From an uncultured Bacteroides sp. (lineage in GTDB: Bacteria > Bacteroidota > Bacteroidia > Bacteroidales > Bacteroidaceae): 18,334 nt of DNA. Below the pieces are notes generated by a model, which was not told the origin of the DNA, searched no databases, and saw only the letters and a program-made list of their open reading frames with translations. How positions within the stretch are numbered: the first letter of the stretch is position 1; each line of letters opens with the position of its first letter. The stretch spans positions 1 to 18,334 of the forward strand of contig NZ_CASFWU010000064.1 of assembly GCF_949298305.1 (NCBI RefSeq). Reading direction: 5' to 3'. Below, piece by piece: positions 1-5,888 of the stretch. Made by a program: the position numbers and the translations under genes.

Positions 1-321
1 GTAGGCGAGATCTCCAACATGGGATGTACGCCCGAGGCCATCGACCTCTTTGTGGAACATCAGGTGATGTATGCGCCGGGCAAGGCTGTCAATGCCGGTG
101 GCGTGGCTACCAGCGGACTGGAAATGTCGCAGAACGCCATGCACATCAGCTGGAGCGCAGCCGAAGTGGATGCCAAACTGCACGCAATCATGCACGGAAT
201 TCATCAACAGTGTGTAAAATATGGAACGCAGCCCGACGGCTACATCAATTACGTGAAGGGCGCCAACATCGCCGGATTCATGAAAGTGGCTCATGCCATG
301 ATGGGCCAAGGTGTTATCTGA
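1..321 (+). CDS. gdhA: NADP-type glutamate dehydrogenase, C-terminal part (5' end outside window)
   Basis: This is the last 106 codons of a gene that starts before the window; it reads in frame from base 1 (VGEISNMGCTPEAIDLF) to a TGA at 319-321. Glutamate dehydrogenase reversibly makes glutamate from 2-oxoglutarate and ammonia in the cytoplasm and is a main ammonia-assimilation route in Bacteroides. The stretch APGKAVNAGGVATSGLEMSQ is the typical C-terminal region of hexameric bacterial GdhA, and the end (YVKGANIAGFMKVAHAMMGQGVI, residues given in part) fits the family's last helix. The complete enzyme is usually about 445 residues, so roughly three quarters lies upstream. NADP rather than NAD preference is inferred from similarity only, because the cofactor-binding domain start is not visible. 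A terminator follows at 361-402. Confidence 0.93.
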   Translation, partial: VGEISNMGCTPEAIDLFVEHQVMYAPGKAVNAGGVATSGLEMSQNAMHISWSAAEVDAKLHAIMHGIHQQCVKYGTQPDGYINYVKGANIAGFMKVAHAMMGQGVI

Positions 322-360
322 TAAGAAACTTTGTTTAGTTGTATTTGTATTTGTGGTTTG

Positions 361-402
361 TGCTGCCTGCGCCTGTGAAGGTTATCGGGCAGTACTTTTT
401 TT
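361..402 (+). terminator. Intrinsic terminator after gdhA
   Basis: The arms TGCTGCCTG (361-369) and CGGGCAGTA (386-394) pair over nine positions, two of them G-U. One C then seven T follow (396-402). Position, 40 bases after the gdhA stop, and the T-tract make this a convincing Rho-independent terminator. Confidence 0.75.
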
Positions 403-427
403 ATGTCCTAACTCTCGGGCCGATTCG

Positions 428-458
428 TTTGCAGAACTTCGGTAATTTGTTACCTTTG
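428..458 (+). promoter_or_regulatory. Bacteroides-type promoter for the M24 peptidase gene
   Basis: TTTG at 428-431 and TACCTTTG at 451-458 are separated by 19 bases. This matches the Bacteroides primary sigma consensus (TTTG at -33, TAnnTTTG at -7) at every defined position. Transcription would begin near 465, giving a 5' leader of about 320 nt before the ATG at 786. Confidence 0.7.
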
Positions 459-489
459 CGCATCGATAACTATAAACGACGATAAGGTG

Positions 490-518
490 TTCAAGTTTCG
501 GTTTTACCGGAACTTGAA
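490..518 (+). other. Hairpin in the leader of the M24 peptidase gene
   Basis: TTCAAGTTTCGG (490-501) pairs with CCGGAACTTGAA (507-518) as a 12-bp stem (one G-U) with a five-base loop, TTTTA. It lies about 25 nt into the predicted transcript. No T-run follows, so it is more likely an mRNA structure than a terminator. Confidence 0.5.
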
Positions 519-591
519 GGAGTTAAAGAAGTTAGCAGGAGTTATTGTCCGCCTTTAGTCGGGCTGAGGAGTTAAAGCCAATAGATAAGAT

Positions 592-735
592 AATGAGGAA
601 CGGAGGAATGTAGAATGAAGAATGAGGAACGGAGGAATGAAGAATGAAGAATTTATTCATTACTTATCATTTATCATTAACCATTAACCATTTATCATTA
701 ACCATTAACCATTTATCATTAACCATTTACCATTC
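592..735. repeat. Tandem repeats in the gdhA / M24 intergenic region
   Basis: Two kinds of repeat are visible. A 19-base word (AATGAGGAACGGAGGAATG) occurs at 592-610 and again at 621-639. A 21-base unit built of 7-base pieces (TTATCAT / TAACCAT / TAACCAT) then occurs at 671-691 and 692-712, with a partial third copy from 713. Such TTAACCATT arrays are common in Bacteroides intergenic DNA. No gene is apparent between 322 and 785. Confidence 0.75.
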
Positions 736-785
736 ATTAAAGGTGTCGGCTTAACTCTTTAACCTCTTAACTTCTTAACTACCAA

Positions 786-1979
786 ATGAATATTAAAAAC
801 CGAAACTTTAGTAAGATGTTACAACCAGAATTGAAGATGAGGCGCGACAAGATACGCGTTCTCATGGCCCAACAAGGGATTGATGCAGCTTTGATTACCT
901 GTAATGTAAACCTATTCTATACCTACGGTCGCGTGGTCAGCGGTTATTTGTACCTGCCGCTGAACTCGCCGGCCCAGCTGTTTGTGAAACGTCCCAATAC
1001 CATTGAGGGTGAGTTTGTACACACCATCCGCAAGCCGGAACAGTTGTCCGAACTGATTGCAGAATGTGGGCTGCCTGCTCCGCAGAAGCTGATGCTGGAA
1101 GGTGACGAACTTCCTTATTGTGAATACAAACGTCTGGCGGCCTGTTTCCCGGAAACGGAGGTGGTGTCTTGTGGTACGACTTTGATTCGTCAGGCGCGCA
1201 GTGTCAAGACCGAGATGGAGGTAGAGATGTTCCGCCGTTCAGGCATTTCCCATGCCAAGGCCTACGCGCAGATACCTTCGGTTTACCGTCCGGGCATGAC
1301 CGATTTCCAACTTTCCGTAGAGATTGAAAAGCTGATGCGTCTGGAAGGATGCTTGGGCATCTTCCGCGTATTCGGCCGGAGCATGGAGATTTTTATGGGC
1401 AGTCTGCTGGCAGGCGACAATGCGGTAGCCGCTTCGCCTTACGATTTCGCTTTGGGCGGTGAAGGGCTGGATCCGTCCTTGCCCGGTGGAGTGAACGGTA
1501 CGTTGCTTCAGACCGGACAGAGCTTTATGGTGGATATGGGTGGCAATTTCAATGGCTATATGGGTGACATGAGCCGGGTTTTCTCCGTAGGCAAGCTGCC
1601 CGAGAAGGCATACGCTGCCCACCAGGTCTGTCTGGAGGTGCAGGAAGAGATTGCAGCCACGGCCAAGCCGGGTGTGCGTTGCGAGGATTTGTATGACAAG
1701 GCGGTCAAGATGGTGGAAAAGGCCGGCTTCGCCGACTGTTTCATGGGAGTGGGGCAGAAGGCCAAATTCATCGGCCACGGCATCGGACTGGAAATCAACG
1801 AGGCTCCGGTCATAGCACCCCGCATCAAGCAGGAACTGGAACCCGGCATGGTGTTTGCTTTGGAGCCCAAGATTGTGTTGCCGGGCGTCGGTCCGGTGGG
1901 CATTGAGAACTCTTGGGCGGTGACCGGTGACGGCCTGGAGAAGCTGACGCTTTGTCCCGAAGAAATCATAGAATTGTAA
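786..1979 (+). CDS. M24-family metallopeptidase (Xaa-Pro aminopeptidase-like)
   Basis: The 397-residue protein has the creatinase/aminopeptidase P layout: an N-terminal creatinase-like domain (about 15-140) and a C-terminal pita-bread domain (about 148-395). All five dinuclear-metal ligands of the family can be placed: D250 (FMVDMGG), D261 (GYMGDMSR), H331 (IGHGIGLE), E360 (FALEPK) and E374 (VGIENSW). It probably removes N-terminal residues from X-Pro peptides in the cytoplasm; there is no signal peptide. The ATG at 786 is chosen because it opens the frame and follows the predicted leader; an internal Met at residue 11 is an alternative start. The gene appears monocistronic, between its own promoter at 428-458 and an inverted repeat shared with the convergent gene. 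Metallopeptidase is secure; substrate preference is inferred. Confidence 0.9.
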   Translation: MNIKNRNFSKMLQPELKMRRDKIRVLMAQQGIDAALITCNVNLFYTYGRVVSGYLYLPLNSPAQLFVKRPNTIEGEFVHTIRKPEQLSELIAECGLPAPQKLMLEGDELPYCEYKRLAACFPETEVVSCGTTLIRQARSVKTEMEVEMFRRSGISHAKAYAQIPSVYRPGMTDFQLSVEIEKLMRLEGCLGIFRVFGRSMEIFMGSLLAGDNAVAASPYDFALGGEGLDPSLPGGVNGTLLQTGQSFMVDMGGNFNGYMGDMSRVFSVGKLPEKAYAAHQVCLEVQEEIAATAKPGVRCEDLYDKAVKMVEKAGFADCFMGVGQKAKFIGHGIGLEINEAPVIAPRIKQELEPGMVFALEPKIVLPGVGPVGIENSWAVTGDGLEKLTLCPEEIIEL

Positions 1980-1986
1980 GATAGTG

Positions 1987-2070
1987 GCGAGTGGTTAGCG
2001 GTTAGTATTCTGTTGCAAATGGCCGTTTGGACGGGTACTTACCACTAACCACTAACCGTTAACCGCTCGC
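1987..2070. terminator. Inverted repeat between convergent genes, possible bidirectional terminator
   Basis: The arm at 1987-2005 (GCGAGTGGTTAGCGGTTAG) is complementary to 2052-2070 (CTAACCGTTAACCGCTCGC) with two mismatches in 19, around a 46-base loop. It fills the gap between the ends of the M24 gene and the convergent gene at 2087. The right side also carries direct repeats of ACTAACC. No T-run follows directly on either strand, so termination is an inference from position. Confidence 0.45.
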
Positions 2071-2086
2071 TGCTAACCACTACTTT

Positions 2087-3088
2087 TCACCCTCCTTCGT
2101 AATATTCGGACAGATAGTAGCGTGCGATGAAGTCCCAGTTGTCCTGCAGCAGTTCCTTGCCGTGGTCAAAGGGCAGTCTGACGTCCGTGAGGAGTCCTTT
2201 GTGCATTCCATATTTCAGGAGGTCGAACGGGCACATGCCAGGTTGGCAGAACATCCGGTATCCGTCTTTGGCGGCTGCTTCTGCGTTGTATGCCGGATTG
2301 TGGGCATCGCAGAAATATTGTGCTACATCCGGGGCAATCAGCATTCCTTTGGCATTGGCGTAGATGACAAAGTTCTTGCTGCTCTCCAGTTCCGGCATCC
2401 ATGCCGACGGTTTGTTTTCCCATCCCAATACATCCACGAAAAACGAACACAGTTTCCGGTATGTATCGAAATAGAGCAGCGGTTCTCCTTTGCTGTATTC
2501 AAGACATCGGCGGGCATCCTCGGTCAGCCGGGTATTGGCTGTAACTTCGGGAAGCGGCGTGGAGGGTATTTCGAGCAGGTCGATGCCCATGGCCCAGATC
2601 ATGGAAGACGGTTCCTGGCTGATGGGGGCCTCTTCAAACCGGGCGTCCATGATTTCATAAAGTTCTTTGCTCAGGTCCAACAGCTTTTTGTCAAACGGGT
2701 TGTAAAAACTGAAGTCGGTATTCCATAAGAAAACCGGATGTGACTTGATTTCCCATAATAGGAATGCAATGTCCTCCGGATTGATTTCATCGGGGACATA
2801 TTCGTCGGTCGTGTGGTAAAAAGGCAGGTATCGGTTATACAGAGACTGGTACATGTCTGCAAAAATTCTCCAACCGCCGGTTTGGGCTATGGCATCCTGG
2901 AAATAGATGCCTGCTGTAAGCGCGGCTTCTATCTGCACGCTTTTTTCATCCTGGCTGAAAAGGGCGGAACGTTGGATAATGGGTAAGATTTCGATGGTGA
3001 AATTCAAGTACCATTGGTCGCTTGGCTGGATGCGGGTACGCTCGTTGAAATCCAGCCACTTTTTCATGTAAATGGGGCTTCTCTTCAT
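2087..3088 (-). CDS. Conserved Bacteroidales protein of unknown function (possibly DUF3843-like)
   Basis: The predicted protein has 333 residues, no signal peptide, no membrane segment and no enzyme motif that I recognise. It is rich in aromatic and acidic residues and looks largely alpha-helical (for example residues near WDFIARYYLSEYYEGG at the C-terminus). It recalls a Bacteroidetes-restricted family annotated as DUF3843, but that is from memory and is not certain. It begins 58 bases after the ruvA stop on the same strand, so the two are probably co-transcribed. The start at 3088 (MKRSPIYM) opens the frame; the second Met, seven codons in, could also serve. The function is unknown; the neighbourhood with ruvA is only weak evidence for a DNA-related role. 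Confidence 0.8.
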   Translation of the reverse strand: MKRSPIYMKKWLDFNERTRIQPSDQWYLNFTIEILPIIQRSALFSQDEKSVQIEAALTAGIYFQDAIAQTGGWRIFADMYQSLYNRYLPFYHTTDEYVPDEINPEDIAFLLWEIKSHPVFLWNTDFSFYNPFDKKLLDLSKELYEIMDARFEEAPISQEPSSMIWAMGIDLLEIPSTPLPEVTANTRLTEDARRCLEYSKGEPLLYFDTYRKLCSFFVDVLGWENKPSAWMPELESSKNFVIYANAKGMLIAPDVAQYFCDAHNPAYNAEAAAKDGYRMFCQPGMCPFDLLKYGMHKGLLTDVRLPFDHGKELLQDNWDFIARYYLSEYYEGG

Positions 3089-3146
3089 GTTTTAAATGGG
3101 GTATAAATAAGGGAATGAGGTATTGGTTTTTTCATATACATGGTTG

Positions 3147-3746
3147 TCACAGCCTTTTCAGTGCCAGCTTGATGACTTGCTCTACCGCAATGTCCGGCTC
3201 TTCTTTCAGAATGGCCTGTACCACCTTTGTGGAGGGAGCCTGTGCGAAGCCCAGCATGGTGAGTGCCGCTATGGCCTCCTCCTGAACCTGTGCGGAAACG
3301 GTGCCCGGCAGGAAACTCGTGCTCCCGGCTGTTGCGGCTATCTCTGCTGTCTTTATCTTGTCCTTCAAGTCCACGATGATGCGTTGGGCTGTTTTCAGTC
3401 CGATGCCTTTCACGGTTTTCAGCAGGTTGGCATTTTCGGTACAGATGATGTTGGTCAGTTCGGCGGGCGACAGAGCCGAAAGAATCATGCGGGCAGTGTT
3501 TCCTCCGATGCCCGACACGGAGATGAGCAGCAGGAACAGTTCCCGTTCCTGCCGGTCGGCAAATCCGTAAAGCACGTAGGCATCTTCGCGGATGGCTTCG
3601 TAGATATACAGTTTGCACTCTTTTTTGCCCTGTATGGCCGCATAGGTATTGAGTGATATGCTGGCGGCATATCCCACTCCGTTGCAGTCTATGACTGCGC
3701 TTGCCGGGGTCAGTTCGGCTAATTCGCCTCTGAGGTATTCTATCAT
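3147..3746 (-). CDS. ruvA: Holliday junction branch migration protein RuvA
   Basis: RuvA binds four-way DNA junctions as a tetramer and loads the RuvB motor for branch migration in recombinational repair. The 199-residue protein has the usual three parts: an N-terminal OB-fold (MIEYLRGELAEL, about 1-62), two helix-hairpin-helix motifs with the glycine turns SVSGIGG and KGIGLKTAQRI in the middle, and a C-terminal domain III (about 150-199, QEEAIAALTMLGF) that contacts RuvB. Length is normal for the family. I chose the ATG at 3746 because the conserved protein starts there; the frame extends 23 codons upstream to 3815, but that stretch is alanine-rich, unconserved in character and would cover the predicted promoter at 3804-3811. 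It leads a probable two-gene operon with the unknown gene at 2087-3088. RuvB is not in the window. Confidence 0.96.
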   Translation of the reverse strand: MIEYLRGELAELTPASAVIDCNGVGYAASISLNTYAAIQGKKECKLYIYEAIREDAYVLYGFADRQERELFLLLISVSGIGGNTARMILSALSPAELTNIICTENANLLKTVKGIGLKTAQRIIVDLKDKIKTAEIAATAGSTSFLPGTVSAQVQEEAIAALTMLGFAQAPSTKVVQAILKEEPDIAVEQVIKLALKRL

Positions 3747-3803
3747 ATTGTCTTTATAAGTTCGCAGTCCGGCCGGGGGCTTGCCCGCTGTCGCTGTGGC
3801 TGC

Positions 3804-3836
3804 CAAAAGTAGCACTGTTTGTTGTTTGTGTGCGAA
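3804..3836 (-). promoter_or_regulatory. Candidate ruvA promoter
   Basis: On the minus strand TACTTTTG (3804-3811) matches the TAnnTTTG -7 element, with a weak TTCG (3833-3836) at the -33 position, 21 bases upstream. It lies about 60 bases before the ruvA ATG and supports that start over the longer frame. Confidence 0.45.
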
Positions 3837-3903
3837 TGTAGGAAAAAAGTTGGACTTTCACACACTAAAAAAAGAAAAACTCTGTGAAACTGCGATTGCT
3901 TGT

Positions 3904-3934
3904 GTTGTGATATGAATGAAAATGTTTACTTTTG
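3904..3934 (+). promoter_or_regulatory. Candidate ddh promoter
   Basis: TACTTTTG at 3927-3934 is a full match to the -7 consensus TAnnTTTG. GTTG at 3904-3907, 19 bases upstream, is a three-of-four match to the -33 TTTG. It is divergent from the ruvA promoter, and transcription would start about 35 bases before the ddh ATG. Confidence 0.6.
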
Positions 3935-3976
3935 TGCCGATAAAATAGAAAGTTGATAACTAAATTCAATAAAACA

Positions 3977-4876
3977 ATGAAAAAAGTAAGAGCAGCCATC
4001 GTTGGTTATGGCAATATCGGGCACTATGTGCTCGACGCTTTGCAGGCTGCGCCTGATTTTGAGATTGCAGGTGTAGTACGCCGTGCCGGTGCTGAGAACC
4101 GTCCGGCCGAATTGAGTGAATACCCCGTAGTGAAAGATATCAAGGAACTGGAAGGCGTAGACGTGGCCATCCTCTGCACGCCGACCCGCAGCGTGGAAAA
4201 ATATGCCAAGGAAATTCTGGCGTTGGGCATCCACACCGTAGACAGCTTTGACATCCACACGGGCATTCTTGATTTGCGCCGCACACTCGACGCAGAGGCC
4301 AAAGCGCACAATACGGTTTCCATTATCTCCGCCGGCTGGGATCCGGGAAGCGACTCCGTGGTACGTACCATGCTGGAAGCCATTGCACCGAAGGGCATTA
4401 CTTATACCAACTTCGGACCGGGTATGAGTATGGGACACACTGTAGCCGTAAAGGCAGTGGAGGGTGTGAAGGCAGCTTTGTCCATGACGATTCCCACCGG
4501 TACGGGCATTCATCGCCGCATGGTGTATATTGAACTGAAGGACGGTTATGATTTTGACAAAGTGGCAGCAGCCATCAAGGCCGATCCTTATTTTGTGAAC
4601 GACGAGACGCATGTGAAGCTCGTGCCCAGCGTAGACTCACTGCTCGACATGGGTCACGGCGTGAACCTCACCCGCAAAGGTGTGTCTGGAAAGACGCAGA
4701 ACCAGCTGTTTGAGTTCAACATGCACATCAACAATCCGGCTCTGACAGCTCAGGTCTTGGTTTGTGTGGCACGTGCGGCCATGCGCCAGCAACCCGGATG
4801 TTACACAATGGTCGAGATTCCGGTCATTGACTTGTTGCCGGGTGAACGTGAGGAGTGGATTGGACATTTGGTATAA
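3977..4876 (+). CDS. ddh: meso-Diaminopimelate D-dehydrogenase
   Basis: This cytoplasmic enzyme makes meso-diaminopimelate from tetrahydrodipicolinate, ammonia and NADPH in one step, bypassing the succinylase or acetylase steps of lysine and peptidoglycan synthesis. The 299-residue protein starts with a Rossmann NADPH-binding motif G10-Y-G12-N-I-G15. Substrate-site motifs typical of the family follow: CTPTRS near 67-72, AGWDPGSDS near 119-127 and the FGPGMSMGH segment near 146-154. A TTG 24 bases upstream could extend the frame, but the ATG at 3977 places the Rossmann strand directly after the start as usual and is preceded by an A-rich AATAAAACA leader. Length is close to the roughly 320 residues of characterised members. 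Its own promoter is predicted at 3904-3934, and no co-transcribed partner follows for 1 kb. Confidence 0.94.
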   Translation: MKKVRAAIVGYGNIGHYVLDALQAAPDFEIAGVVRRAGAENRPAELSEYPVVKDIKELEGVDVAILCTPTRSVEKYAKEILALGIHTVDSFDIHTGILDLRRTLDAEAKAHNTVSIISAGWDPGSDSVVRTMLEAIAPKGITYTNFGPGMSMGHTVAVKAVEGVKAALSMTIPTGTGIHRRMVYIELKDGYDFDKVAAAIKADPYFVNDETHVKLVPSVDSLLDMGHGVNLTRKGVSGKTQNQLFEFNMHINNPALTAQVLVCVARAAMRQQPGCYTMVEIPVIDLLPGEREEWIGHLV

Positions 4877-4896
4877 ATGAACATGCAGACTGATTG

Positions 4897-5132
4897 AGTC
4901 CACTTGAAAAACTGTGTTTATGTGAATGCCGTTTTGATGGCTTCTAATTGGGTTATTCTGGACGTGGTGAAGAGCTTTCTCAGAAAGCTTGTTGTACAGA
5001 CAATCATTCATCTCTCGCGGCGCTCCCTTTGTGTGGGGAGGGAGAGCAACACTTAGGATAGCAGTACAAGATGATAGCGTCTCACAGACTCAAAGGCTGT
5101 CTGGGACGAAAAACTAATTTTTAAAGTGGACT
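4897..5132. mobile_element. Possible short remnant bounded by 15-bp inverted repeats
   Basis: AGTCCACTTGAAAAA (4897-4911) and TTTTTAAAGTGGACT (5118-5132) are inverted copies with one mismatch, 206 bases apart. The interval has no convincing ORF but contains a near-perfect palindrome (AGCTTTCT-C-AGAAAGCT, 4973-4989). The layout would fit a MITE or the residue of a deleted insertion sequence. No target duplication is clear, and no transposase reading frame could be recognised, so this remains a suggestion. Confidence 0.35.
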
Positions 5133-5174
5133 TCTTCTGATTCAAGTTGCGCAATCTGCAAAACTTGTAAAGGT

Positions 5175-5240
5175 AAAAGGAGTTAGAAAGGGTTTTAGCC
5201 TGTTTAGGACTATGCTCTTTCTAACTTCTTTTGTTTTTGT
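5175..5240. terminator. Long-stem hairpin, terminator-like
   Basis: AAAAGGAGTTAGAAAG (5175-5190) pairs with CTTTCTAACTTCTTTT (5217-5232) over 16 positions with one G-U and a 26-base loop. GTTTTTG follows. It is 300 bases after ddh, so it may terminate ddh read-through or shield the SusC operon. The stem is AT-rich, which makes function uncertain. Confidence 0.4.
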
Positions 5241-5716
5241 ACAGTCTATATCCCCCCATTCATTGCTGGCAACACCGGGATGAATGTCTGCTGATGATGT
5301 TGTCTGGAAGGCTATCGGGATGAAATTGCCGTGAGCGGAATTGTTTATTGGACGGAATGGGGCGTTTGGAATACGTATAAGAGCGGAAAATTATAATTGT
5401 ATTTCATCTGTCAGTAACTTGTTTTGTGTTTTTTATACACTTATCAGGGTTATACGGGAAAAAGGTGTGGAAAGTATATCGTTCGGAATGTTTGCAAACA
5501 GTTGGTTTCCAGTGAGAAACGGAATTCTTTGTAGATTGTTAACTATCGTTTATAAGACGACTGTTTTGTTAAAGTGACCTTGCTTATTTGAAATAGTTAA
5601 GAAAATATTTTCTTTAATAGCTGGAAGTTTTTAATATTATTATTACTTTTCTTGAATTTACTAAGCTAACAGCCGTGTTAAAACTATGCATCTTCACATT
5701 TTTTATTTGCTACCTC

Positions 5717-5747
5717 TTTGCTATATCGATATTATTTTTAATCTTTG
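5717..5747 (+). promoter_or_regulatory. Candidate promoter of the SusC/SusD operon
   Basis: TTTG at 5717-5720 is followed, after 19 bases, by AATCTTTG at 5740-5747, which matches TAnnTTTG except for the first base. Transcription would start near 5755, leaving a leader of about 135 nt before the susC ATG at 5889. Confidence 0.5.
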
Positions 5748-5781
5748 CAGGAAATTTTAATCTACTTGAAAAAAATCTAAC

Positions 5782-5854
5782 ATGAAAAAACACCTTATTA
5801 TCTAATTAAAGCATTATGAAAGTGTCTTTTAGAAAAGCGCTTTCCACAAATTAA
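5782..5854 (+). promoter_or_regulatory. Two mini-ORFs in the susC leader
   Basis: ATG at 5782 begins MKKHLII-stop (to 5805) and ATG at 5816 begins MKVSFRKALSTN-stop (to 5854). A third, MCK-stop at 5881-5892, overlaps the susC ATG at 5889. The second contains the palindrome AAAGCGCTTT (5834-5843). They could act as leader peptides or upstream ORFs, or be chance; translation is not shown. Confidence 0.3.
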
Positions 5855-5888
5855 CCCTTAAGTTTAACCTTAAAACAAAAATGTGCAA

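Larger units (their letters stand above)
4877..5888. other. Gene-free 1-kb stretch between ddh and susC
   Basis: I see no supportable protein gene here. It holds the inverted-repeat-bounded segment (4897-5132), a long hairpin (5175-5232), the motif TTTTTGTAC-AGT-CTATATCCCCCC (5234-5257), an AT-rich stretch from about 5580, a candidate promoter (5717-5747) and the susC leader. A 78-codon frame at 5341-5577 lacks a ribosome-binding region and recognisable sequence. Confidence 0.6.

Noticed and set aside
3747..3815. A 23-codon N-terminal extension of ruvA.
   Set aside because: RuvA proteins normally begin at the MIEYLRG-type segment, and the extension overlaps a good -7 promoter element.
3953..3976. 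A TTG start eight codons upstream for ddh.
   Set aside because: The ATG at 3977 places the Rossmann strand at the usual position and a normal A-rich leader before it.
5341..5577. A 78-codon open frame in the ddh-susC gap.
   Set aside because: No ribosome-binding region, no recognisable sequence, and atypical composition; treated as chance.
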